Shown here: positions 28,194 to 34,219 of the stretch, piece after piece
Layout of the letters: every line of letters starts with the position of its first letter
Numbering within the stretch: the first letter of the stretch is position 1
Virus record (IMG/VR): IMGVR_UViG_3300036761_000603
Span: 1 to 34,219 of that record
DNA: 34,219 nt
DNA from: a virus
Direction: 5' to 3' (one strand)
The notes under the pieces: generated by a model
Told to the model about the DNA's origin: nothing
Seen by the model: only the letters and a program-made list of their open reading frames with translations
Databases searched by the model: none
Made by a program: the position numbers and the translations under genes

Positions 28194-28447
28194 ACGACGA
28201 CGAGATGGAAGCGCAAATGGAGTACTGGAAGAGCAAGGCCAAGGCTGCGGAGGCCGAACGGGACGAGGCGCGGAGGGAATTGCGGAATCTGCGCGAGCTA
28301 ACCGTGATCTGCGCGGCTGAAGCATGTGACGACGCCTGCGAACGGCATCAACCTGGTTGCGACGGAAGCTGCACCCATCTGGCGGGACACATCAACGCTT
28401 GCAACCGCCGCGCTGCTCTTGCCGCTACCAGCGAGGAGGGAACGTGA
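28190..28447 (+). CDS. coiled coil plus Cys/His cluster protein
   Basis: 85 residues from GTG with GTGA overlaps. The first half (about 1-36) is a charged coiled coil. The second half contains six Cys and two or three His in a compact stretch (CAAEACDDACERH, then CDGSCTH), a probable metal-binding knot. No family name recognised. Confidence 0.65.
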   Translation: MNDDEMEAQMEYWKSKAKAAEAERDEARRELRNLRELTVICAAEACDDACERHQPGCDGSCTHLAGHINACNRRAALAATSEEGT

Positions 28448-28716
28448 GCGCCCCTTCCCCTTACGAGCTTTTCGAACAGACGGGTGGCGGCGACGCCTAC
28501 CGAGTTGCGATGCTTGAGCACGGCCACATTGCCCCCGTTTCGCCGCAACAACAGAAGAAGCTCGGAAAGCGGATACAGATATGCGGCCTTCTCCATCAGA
28601 GCGACTGGTCGGAGTGGCGCAGATACGGGAACGCTACCGAGGGCTTCTACGAGGGCCGGTGGTGTCGGACTTGTTCGACCACGCAGACTCGCGCTCTCGC
28701 GAAGGAGGACGCATGA
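28444..28716 (+). CDS. small protein with C-terminal Cys motif
   Basis: 90 residues from the GTG overlapping the previous stop. The central part is basic and rich in Gln/Lys; the end has WCRTC and an earlier lone Cys at about 51, possibly one zinc site. ATGA overlap with the helicase gene that follows suggests joint expression. Confidence 0.65.
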   Translation: MSAPSPYELFEQTGGGDAYRVAMLEHGHIAPVSPQQQKKLGKRIQICGLLHQSDWSEWRRYGNATEGFYEGRWCRTCSTTQTRALAKEDA

Positions 28717-30041
28717 CTGGTAGGCCCGTGGCTCGGCTTCCGAATCGCGAGACGAGCGTGAGCTCGTACGCCGACTACATCCAGACGAAGCTGCGGATGC
28801 ACACCGACTGCGGTTTCGACGCGCAGGCGTCCGAGCAGCTGTATCCGTTCCAACGCGAGATCGTGGAGTGGTCGCTGAAGCGCGGCCGTGGTGCTGTGTT
28901 TGCCGACTGTGGACTTGGGAAGACGCCGATGCAGTTGGAGTGGGCGAGCCAGATCGCCGCCCGCACGAACGGAGACGTGCTGATCCTGGCGCCGCTCGCA
29001 GTGTCCGCGCAGACGAAACGGGAGGGCGAGAAGTTCCATGTCGACGTGAACGTGTGCCGCACCGCCACGGACATTCGCCCGGGCGTGAACGTCGCGAACT
29101 ACGAGCGGCTGCATCATCTACAGGGCCACGAGTGGTCGGCTGTCGTCCTCGACGAATCCTCGATCCTCAAAGCCTTCGACGGGAAAACGCGGGTTGCTCT
29201 AACGGAGTGGGCGCAGCGGATCCCGTTCCGACTGTGCTGCACCGCCACCCCTTCGCCGAATGACTATGAGGAGCTCGGCGGCCACTCCGAGTTCCTAGGG
29301 GTGCTGAACCGGAAGGTGATGTTGGCCGAGTTCTTTGTCAATGACGGCATCAGCGCCGGCCACTGGCGGCTGAAAGGCCATGCGGACGGCGCCTACTGGA
29401 AGTGGGTCGCGACGTGGGCGCGGGCGTTGCGGTCCCCGGCCGACATGGGCTACCCCTCCGACGGCTTCGACCTACCGCGGCTGATCGTGGAAACGATCCA
29501 GGTTGACGCGGGCGCCGTCTCCGACGACCGGCTGTTCGCGGTTCCCGTCGCGACGATGATGGAACGCCGGCAGGCACGGCGGGAAAGCATCTCGGAGCGT
29601 GTCGGGATCATGGCCGACATCGTCAACGACTCGTCCGAAGCTTTCGTCGTCTGGTGCGACCTAAACGACGAATCGTCCGCGCTCGCAAAGATGATCCCCG
29701 ACTCCGTCGAAGTGCGCGGATCAGACGACGCCGACCACAAGGAATCGGCGCTGCTCGCGTTCACGAACGGCGACGCCCGCGTCATCGTCACCAAGCCCTC
29801 GATCGCCGGCTGGGGGCTGAACTGGCAGCACTGCCACAACGTCGCCTTCGCCGGCCTCTCCGACTCGTATGAGCAGTACTACCAGGCCGTCCGCCGCTGC
29901 TGGCGGTTCGGACAAACGCATCCGGTGCGCGTCGTGATCGTCGCGTCCAACCGCGAACAGGCCGTCCTCGAGAACGTGCGTCGCAAAGAGGCGCAGGCGC
30001 AGGCCATGTTCGCCGACATCGTGGAGGCCATGAATGAGTGA
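28713..30041 (+). CDS. SF2 helicase (SNF2/DEAD-like)
   Basis: 442 residues from the ATG in the ATGA overlap. Walker A DCGLGKT is at 65-71, motif II is DESS at 147-150 in place of DEAH, and the motif III TATPSPND is at 177-184. The second RecA lobe has SIAGWGLNW (about 361-369) and motif VI QAVRRCWRFGQ (about 391-401), as in SNF2-type ATPases. Likely moves along double-stranded DNA. It overlaps the methyltransferase by 8 bases, so the two may act together on DNA modification or defence avoidance. Confidence 0.9.
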   Translation: MTGRPVARLPNRETSVSSYADYIQTKLRMHTDCGFDAQASEQLYPFQREIVEWSLKRGRGAVFADCGLGKTPMQLEWASQIAARTNGDVLILAPLAVSAQTKREGEKFHVDVNVCRTATDIRPGVNVANYERLHHLQGHEWSAVVLDESSILKAFDGKTRVALTEWAQRIPFRLCCTATPSPNDYEELGGHSEFLGVLNRKVMLAEFFVNDGISAGHWRLKGHADGAYWKWVATWARALRSPADMGYPSDGFDLPRLIVETIQVDAGAVSDDRLFAVPVATMMERRQARRESISERVGIMADIVNDSSEAFVVWCDLNDESSALAKMIPDSVEVRGSDDADHKESALLAFTNGDARVIVTKPSIAGWGLNWQHCHNVAFAGLSDSYEQYYQAVRRCWRFGQTHPVRVVIVASNREQAVLENVRRKEAQAQAMFADIVEAMNE

Positions 30042-30954
30042 GCGGGCAGGAGACAGGTGGACGTTAAAGCTCGGCGATTGCGTCGAGCGGGTCGCCGAAG
30101 TGGACGACGAATCGGTTGGGCTCAGTGTGTTCAGCCCTCCATTCCCGGGAATGTACGTGTACAGCGACTCACCCCGAGACATGGGCAACGCCCACAACAT
30201 CGAGGACTTCATCGACCACTACCGCTACCTGATACCCGAGCTCCTCCGCGTCACCAAGCCTGGACGCCACGTCGCCGTCCATCTCTGCCAGACGATCAGC
30301 GTCAAATACCTCGACGGCTACTCAGGCATCAAGGACTACCGCGGTGCCGTCATCCAGGCGATGATCGACGGCGGATTCATCTACTACGGCGAAGTCTGCA
30401 TTGACAAAGACCCGCAGGTCAAGGCGATCCGAACGAAGGATCAAGGGCTGCTGTTCAAGAGCCTCGCTACCGACTCGTCCCGGATGCACATGGCGCTCGC
30501 CGACTACCTATTGCAGTTCCGGAAGCCCGGCGACAACGAAGAACCGATCCGGGCCGGGATCAGCGCACGCTACGGCAACGCGGACGGGTGGATCACCGCC
30601 GAAGAATGGATCGAATGGGCCGCCCCCGTCTGGTATCGGGCATCCGACAGCTACCCGGGCGGCATCCGCGAAACCGACGTCCTCAACGCCGCCGTCGCCC
30701 GCGAAGACAGGGACGAACGCCACATCGCACCGCTGCAGCTCGGCGTCATCGAACGCGCCGTAAAGCTGTGGAGCAACCCCGGCGACCTCGTACTCTCACC
30801 GTTCGCGGGCATCGGCTCCGAAGGCTACATCGCGCTCAAGCACGGCCGCAGATTCGTCGGCGTTGAGTTGAAGCAGTCGTACTTCGATACCGCTTGCCGA
30901 AACCTCACCGCAGCCGGAGGACAGATGAGTCTCCTAGCCGGTGACGCCGCGTGA
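30034..30954 (+). CDS. beta-class site-specific DNA methyltransferase
   Basis: 306 residues. Catalytic motif IV is SPPF at 34-37 and the SAM-binding motif I is SPFAGIGSEG at 255-264; IV before I is the beta-class order. SPP(F/Y/W) is commonest in N4-cytosine enzymes, though adenine cannot be excluded. The central region (about 110-230) would be the target-recognition domain. Overlap with the helicase suggests translational pairing. Probably shields phage DNA from host restriction. Confidence 0.9.
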   Translation: MSERAGDRWTLKLGDCVERVAEVDDESVGLSVFSPPFPGMYVYSDSPRDMGNAHNIEDFIDHYRYLIPELLRVTKPGRHVAVHLCQTISVKYLDGYSGIKDYRGAVIQAMIDGGFIYYGEVCIDKDPQVKAIRTKDQGLLFKSLATDSSRMHMALADYLLQFRKPGDNEEPIRAGISARYGNADGWITAEEWIEWAAPVWYRASDSYPGGIRETDVLNAAVAREDRDERHIAPLQLGVIERAVKLWSNPGDLVLSPFAGIGSEGYIALKHGRRFVGVELKQSYFDTACRNLTAAGGQMSLLAGDAA

Positions 30955-31049
30955 CTCGCGCCCTCCTGATCCTGTGCGCCACAGTGTCCGTCCTGTCGCT
31001 CGCCGCCGCACTCATCGCCTACTGGACAGCGAAAGCAGTCGTCGAATGA
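30951..31049 (+). CDS. 32-residue membrane or secreted micro-protein
   Basis: GTGA and ATGA overlaps at its two ends. It consists of a Thr-Arg start, one hydrophobic helix (LLILCATVSVLSLAAALIAYW) and a short charged tail with Glu at the end. Lys and Glu near the C-terminus suggest it remains in the membrane. Not recognised. Confidence 0.5.
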   Translation: MTRALLILCATVSVLSLAAALIAYWTAKAVVE

Positions 31050-31318
31050 GCGCCCAAGCCTCCGACCACATCTACCGGCTCCACCCAGACCACCAGCAAA
31101 CACTAGACCCGTCGAAACTCGTCCACCTTTGCGCTGCCGTCCACAGTCCCTTCCACTTTTGCGCGGGCGTCCACAGCCCCGAGGGCGGCGGCGTCAGCTT
31201 CCGAGACCAACTCGATCCCCGTGCCACCGGCCTCTGCGCTTATTGCGGAGAGCCGCTGCCCATACCTGCCCCGGTGCAGGCCAAGCCCATGAGAGGACCA
31301 GTGACATCCGAAGAATGA
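31046..31318 (+). CDS. Cys/His-rich small protein with internal repeat
   Basis: 90 residues from the ATG in an ATGA overlap. Two tandem ten-residue copies (VHLCAAVHSP and FHFCAGVHSP) lie at 26-45, each with Cys and His; a CAYCGEP knuckle follows near 67-73. Likely a zinc-binding protein. The stop overlaps the next ATG. Confidence 0.6.
   Translation: MSAQASDHIYRLHPDHQQTLDPSKLVHLCAAVHSPFHFCAGVHSPEGGGVSFRDQLDPRATGLCAYCGEPLPIPAPVQAKPMRGPVTSEE
31121..31180 (+). repeat. 30-bp tandem direct repeat within the Cys/His gene
   Basis: Copies at 31121-31150 and 31151-31180 match at 25 of 30 positions and are in frame. They duplicate a His-x-x-Cys-Ala-x-Val-His-Ser-Pro peptide. Confidence 0.8.
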
Positions 31319-31827
31319 CACTCACCCTCGCACTCGCCATCCTCATCCTGACCGCCACCGCCCGGGCCACGGCGCCCGCCCTCACAACCCTGATAGCCGA
31401 GGCCCAGGTGTCCCTCTGGACATGCCAGGATCAACTCCAACAGCCACGCACCCGCTACAGCGTCTCACCCTACGCGCTCCCACGCTCCCACGCCTACCGG
31501 GAGTGGACGCTCAACCTTTGGACACAGAGGCGCACAGCGTGCCTCACAGCCCTACACGAACAAGCCCGCCAGTGGAACTGGCAAGCGTTTCTGCCGGCGA
31601 ACTGGCGGAATGTGGCCCGATGTGAAACCGGGATCGACTGGACATTCGCTAACGGAGTCTACGTCTCGGCTTTCGGCATCAGCCGGCGTGAGTACGACCG
31701 CGACGCCGCCTACATGGACGCACCACCCTGGAACGACGCCCGACCGCCTTCGCCTTGGAACCAGTATCAGGCGGCGCTCGGGCATTACCGCCGGTTCGGA
31801 GACGGCTGGGGGTGCCCGGGCCCGTGA
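31315..31827 (+). CDS. secreted Rpf/transglycosylase-like protein
   Basis: 170 residues from the ATG in an ATGA overlap. Residues 1-21 are a likely signal peptide or membrane anchor (LALAILILTATARA). The C-terminal domain (about 95-170) resembles resuscitation-promoting factors and lytic transglycosylases: WRNVARCETGIDW with candidate catalytic Glu104, then WNQYQAALGHYRRFGDGWGC. It would cut glycan strands of host peptidoglycan outside the membrane. A second lytic enzyme, encoded in the early operon, is unexpected. Family-typical W..A.CE.G.W pattern strongly supports the call. Confidence 0.82.
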   Translation: MTLTLALAILILTATARATAPALTTLIAEAQVSLWTCQDQLQQPRTRYSVSPYALPRSHAYREWTLNLWTQRRTACLTALHEQARQWNWQAFLPANWRNVARCETGIDWTFANGVYVSAFGISRREYDRDAAYMDAPPWNDARPPSPWNQYQAALGHYRRFGDGWGCPGP

Positions 31828-32171
31828 GCAACCCGCAGAAACGCAAAGGGGATAAAGCTGAACTAGAGGTACAGGCTTTGCTCCGCGACGAGCTCGGCGT
31901 CCAAGCACGCAGGCAACTCGGAGCAGGACGACGCGACGACATCGGCGACATCTCAGGAGTTCCCCTGACGACTGTCCAAGTGGGGAACATCAAGAACGTT
32001 GCGGGCGCAGTACGCCACAAGCCGCTCGAGTGCGAACAACAGCGCGAACGCGCCGGCACACCATTCGCCGCCACGTTTCTGCGGCTCACAGGCGGCGAAT
32101 ACCGGGTCGTGCTCACCGTGGAGCAGTGGTGTGTTCTGTGGCGCGAAGCAACAGCGGGACTCGTGCCATGA
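31824..32171 (+). CDS. Holliday junction resolvase-like (PD-(D/E)XK)
   Basis: 115 residues from the GTG overlapping the previous stop. KRKGDKAELEVQALL at 6-20 and RRDDIGDISG (37-45) follow the start of phage/archaeal Hjc-like nucleases. However, the expected Glu-x-Lys is replaced by Gln52-Val-Gly54 with a Lys at 57, so the catalytic lysine is shifted or missing. It might use the later Lys, or be inactive. Would resolve branched DNA before packaging. Confidence 0.65.
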   Translation: MSNPQKRKGDKAELEVQALLRDELGVQARRQLGAGRRDDIGDISGVPLTTVQVGNIKNVAGAVRHKPLECEQQRERAGTPFAATFLRLTGGEYRVVLTVEQWCVLWREATAGLVP

Positions 32172-32356
32172 GTCCCGCGAGACCTGAACCGCTGTTCGAC
32201 GTGAAAGCCACCGCCCCCAAACAGTGCTCGCGCGGCTGCAAAGCCCAAAACATTTGCGCCTGGGCCGCAGACAAACACCACTACGGCATCGACGCGAAAC
32301 AGTCCCGCACGTGTCTGCTGCGTTACGACCAGGCCAGCGCGAAGGTGCCGTACTGA
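32168..32356 (+). CDS. small Cys-rich protein
   Basis: 62 residues, ATGA start. CSRGC and then a lone Cys at about 35 and another at about 52 give a four-Cys zinc-ribbon-like pattern. Basic overall. Its stop overlaps the following ATG as TGATG. Similar small zinc-like proteins are common in early regions of actinophages. Confidence 0.6.
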   Translation: MSPARPEPLFDVKATAPKQCSRGCKAQNICAWAADKHHYGIDAKQSRTCLLRYDQASAKVPY

Positions 32357-32553
32357 TGCGCGACGACCTTTACATCAGCGAACTGCAACATCGCATCCAA
32401 ATGCTCGAACGCCAACTGTCCGCACGTCCCACCAACGCCCAGGTCGAATACGTGCGCGACTACGGCAACCGGCAGAAGAAACTGTACGAGGCCGTGTTGG
32501 CCCGCTGCGTCGTGCTCAAACGCAAACTGGAAGAGAAGGGAAAGGCGGCGTGA
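32356..32553 (+). CDS. small coiled-coil protein
   Basis: 65 residues. Almost wholly helical with heptads (ISELQHRIQMLERQL, later LYEAVLARCVVLKRKL), predicted to dimerise. Starts at the TGATG overlap and ends in a GTGA overlap. May bridge the Cys-rich protein and the nuclease that follow each other here. No family. Confidence 0.65.
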   Translation: MRDDLYISELQHRIQMLERQLSARPTNAQVEYVRDYGNRQKKLYEAVLARCVVLKRKLEEKGKAA

Positions 32554-33104
32554 GCGTCGACTACGAACTCGCTTTCCCCACCCCTGAAGCGCAACAAGCA
32601 GCCCTAGACGCATACATCCAAGCCAACATCGGCTACGGCGGCGGCAAACCCTACGACACACGCCAGTTCTACCGCTGCCCATTCCGAGGCGACGTCGCCG
32701 GATACGAAATCCCGTACGACCGGGCACGCGAGCTCGTCACAGCCGCGAACGAAGAACGAACAGAACGTCGCGATCTCGAGCAGCCGAGCCCCGTCAGCGA
32801 AGCCGAGGTCGTGCTCCTCGCCGCCCTCCTGTTCTACGGCGAAAACCCGCTGTTGCAGCATCCCGTCGGCCCCTACGACCTCGACTTCCTGATCGACGAC
32901 TACCGAGCCGCGATCGAGGTCGACGGACGCCAACACCTCAACCGAAACCAAGCCCGCAAAGACAAGCGGCGAGACCAGTATGTGCTCGAAAGGACCGGCA
33001 TCAGAACATATCGAGTTCCCGCCCGAGACGTCTTCAAAGACCCCCTTTGGACAGTCCGTTACACCTGCCGAGAGATCAGCCTCGACACCCTTAGGGGACT
33101 CTAA
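32550..33104 (+). CDS. DUF559/Vsr-like endonuclease
   Basis: 184 residues from the GTG in a GTGA overlap. The C-terminal domain has the PD-(D/E)XK layout of DUF559 proteins: YDLDFLI with Asp112, then IEVDGRQH with Glu123, Asp125 and His129, then KDKRRDQYVLERTGIRTYRV. The N-terminal 90 residues are phage-specific and helical. Could nick DNA in replication or recombination, or act as a mobile or anti-competitor nuclease. Its stop overlaps the initiator start (TAATG). Confidence 0.8.
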   Translation: MSVDYELAFPTPEAQQAALDAYIQANIGYGGGKPYDTRQFYRCPFRGDVAGYEIPYDRARELVTAANEERTERRDLEQPSPVSEAEVVLLAALLFYGENPLLQHPVGPYDLDFLIDDYRAAIEVDGRQHLNRNQARKDKRRDQYVLERTGIRTYRVPARDVFKDPLWTVRYTCREISLDTLRGL

Positions 33105-33787
33105 TGCCGTACCTCCTGATCGACGACGGAATGGCCGAAAACCCGAAGGTAATCGGGCTGTCAGACAAGGCGTTTCGCCTGTGGATAACTGCCCTCGTGT
33201 ATTGCGCCAGAAACCTAACGGACGGTGCTATCTCCGAGTTAGCTATCCGTAGTTTGGCACCTAACTGCCAGATAGATAGGCCGTTAAGCGTCGTAAAACA
33301 GATCGTAGAAGCAGGCCTATTCGACGAAACAGACGCCGGATGGCTCGTTCATGACTTCCTCGAATACAACCCTAGTCGCGCTGAAATGGACAGAAAACGC
33401 GCAAAGACAAGGGAAAGGAAACGCCGTTACGACCAATCACGTAACGCCAACCGTAACGCCGTTACGAACATGGGCGGTAACGGCGTCAAAGACCCCCCCC
33501 AAGGGGGGTCTAAAGACCCCCCCCGTGGGAGCAGCCCTGCGGGCCCCCACGGAAAGACCAACATCGCAGCCGGCGCAGTCGGCACCAGATCAGCAAGCAA
33601 ACCCCAACGCGAACGAACACCAGACCCCGAAATCAACGCCGCACCACCACCACCAGAACTCCTCGAAATGTTCGGCATCACCAAACCAAACATCCTCCCC
33701 GAACCCGACGTAGACGAACAAGACCAGGTGCTCATCGACTACTACGCCACCCTCGAGGTCGACGAAGCCGGATTCCCAATCGCATGA
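33104..33787 (+). CDS. DnaD-like replication initiator / replisome organiser
   Basis: 227 residues. Residues 1-95 form a winged-helix region (LSDKAFRLWITALVYCARNLTDG, then VVKQIVEAGLFDET and WLVHDFLEYNPS) like DnaD-family phage replisome organisers. Residues 95-115 are very basic. A linker (about 115-150) is rich in Asn, Pro and Gly and is encoded by CGTAACG repeats and C8 tracts, which suggests an origin inside the gene. The acidic C-terminus (about 180-227) may bind the host helicase loader or helicase. No polymerase or primase gene was found, so host replication proteins are probably recruited. Confidence 0.78.
   Translation: MPYLLIDDGMAENPKVIGLSDKAFRLWITALVYCARNLTDGAISELAIRSLAPNCQIDRPLSVVKQIVEAGLFDETDAGWLVHDFLEYNPSRAEMDRKRAKTRERKRRYDQSRNANRNAVTNMGGNGVKDPPQGGSKDPPRGSSPAGPHGKTNIAAGAVGTRSASKPQRERTPDPEINAAPPPPELLEMFGITKPNILPEPDVDEQDQVLIDYYATLEVDEAGFPIA
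33425..33482 (+). repeat. CGTAACG iterons, possible origin of replication
   Basis: Four exact copies in both orientations: CGTTACG at 33425-33431 and 33460-33466, CGTAACG at 33440-33446 and 33452-33458. A fifth near-copy, GGTAACG, is at 33476-33482. Copies at 33452 and 33460 form a perfect inverted repeat with one base between them. They lie within the coding region of the putative initiator, as the iterons of lambda O do. Confidence 0.6.
33488..33524 (+). repeat. C8/G6/C8 element forming alternative hairpins
   Basis: AAAGACCCCCCCC occurs at 33488-33500 and again at 33512-33524. The block GGGGGGTC at 33503-33510 can pair with GACCCCCC at 33491-33498 (loop CCAA) or with GACCCCCC at 33515-33522 (loop TAAA), both 8-bp stems. 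A further CCGTGGG/CCCACGG stem lies at 33523-33552. Confidence 0.75.
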
Positions 33788-33807
33788 CCGCCCTTAGGAG
33801 CCGCCCA

Positions 33808-34020
33808 ATGAGCCGACCCCTACCCCGCTACCAACCCGACACCACAGCCGCAGACCACATCAAAATCGAACGCATCACCCGCAACGCCAACCCCACCCAA
33901 ATCAGCCTCAAGTTCGCATCACCAGCAGAACTCCGAGGCATCCCAGTCCAAGCACGCGGAATTGGTGGCACATCACCCAACACCAACCCACTCACAGAAA
34001 CAATCAGGCGCAATCCCTAG
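33808..34020 (+). CDS. small basic protein, unknown
   Basis: 70 residues from the ATG at 33808, chosen because AGGAG lies 7 bases upstream (33796-33800). The coupled start at 33784 (ATGA overlap with the initiator) would add eight residues and is also possible. It is Pro/Arg/Thr-rich with a short strand-like core (QISLKFASPAELRGIPV), and is the last gene in the window. Not recognised. Confidence 0.6.
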   Translation: MSRPLPRYQPDTTAADHIKIERITRNANPTQISLKFASPAELRGIPVQARGIGGTSPNTNPLTETIRRNP

Positions 34021-34219
34021 CGTCCATCCGCCCCCCGTGATATACACACCAGTGGGAACCCGCAGGCACAAGCAACTTGCGGCACCCCGGCCCGAGACGA
34101 AGACCCTCGGCCACCTTCTACGCCACACGTGTCACCAAAGCCACCCACCGAGGTGGCCTCGTAGTTGCCAGAACGAAAACAGACATCAGCCGTTTTTAAG
34201 CCGGAGGCGGTTTCTTGAC
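34021..34219 (+). other. 199-base terminal region without a confident gene
   Basis: Two modest hairpins are visible: GGCC-c-GAG with CTC-GGCC (34089-34112) and CGAGG-tgg-CCTCG (34149-34161). A T5 run lies at 34193-34197. In the frame of the HNH gene the region is open from GTG 34037 or 34052 to the window end, so it may encode the N-terminus of that gene if the genome is circular or terminally joined. No clear promoter was found. Confidence 0.5.

Noticed and set aside
34072-34198. Short TTG-started frame of about 40 residues in the final region
   Set aside because: No ribosome-binding site, rare start codon and no recognisable pattern; too weak to list.
34193-34219. TTGAC near the end as a late promoter
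   Set aside because: No matching -10 box is found at 16-18 bases even if the ends are joined.

Overview
The window reads as most or all of the genome of a tailed, siphovirus-like bacteriophage with an HK97-type head. The likely host is a GC-rich actinobacterium. Evidence for that host is the high GC, the many GTG and TTG starts, a probable near-leaderless regulator mRNA, a phiC31 gp3-like protein with five cysteines, and a secreted Rpf/transglycosylase-like protein. Host assignment is inference; the phage identity is direct from TerL, portal, protease, capsid, tape measure and lysis genes. No integrase, DNA polymerase, tRNA or CRISPR was seen. All genes but one weak candidate lie on the + strand, and most overlap their neighbour by ATGA, GTGA or TAATG, so translation is coupled over long stretches.

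Region 1 (1-5997), packaging and head: partial HNH nuclease, large terminase, portal, prohead protease and major capsid protein. A very stable UUCG-capped hairpin follows the capsid gene, then two head-tail connector genes. No small terminase was recognised.

Region 2 (5994-17015), an unusual glycan and appendage island inserted between connector and tail-tube genes: GNAT-like acyltransferase, SAM-methyltransferase-like protein, left-handed beta-helix acyltransferase, NodB-like deacetylase, a 1092-residue collagen-like fibre made of Gly-Ala-Thr and Gly-Val-Thr triplets, a coiled-coil protein, a large beta-rich appendage protein with a probable internal duplication, small proteins, a second methyltransferase, a GT4 and a GT-A glycosyltransferase. 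The arrangement suggests a phage-encoded system that builds, methylates, acylates and attaches sugars, perhaps to threonines of the collagen-like fibre. This is the most exciting feature here and recalls the glycosylated BclA collagen of Bacillus exosporium.

Region 3 (17019-24058), tail and lysis: tail-tube-like protein, HK97 gp10-like protein, tail assembly chaperone with an apparent -1 programmed frameshift, a short tape measure (about 100 nm tail predicted), tail tip and fibre proteins, an NlpC/P60-like endolysin, and three small membrane proteins including a holin candidate.

Region 4 (24059-34020), early genes: a strong sigma70-type promoter gives an almost leaderless mRNA for a Cro/C1-type regulator and probably a roughly 9.7 kb operon. 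It encodes micro-proteins, a RecB-like nuclease next to a gp3-like protein, Cys-rich small proteins, an SF2 helicase overlapping a beta-class DNA methyltransferase, an Rpf-like secreted enzyme, a Holliday-resolvase-like protein, a DUF559/Vsr-like nuclease and a DnaD-like initiator. The initiator gene carries CGTAACG iterons and a bistable GC hairpin, a candidate lambda-style intragenic origin. The last 199 bases hold no confident gene; if the contig is circular, the HNH reading frame stays open across the junction.
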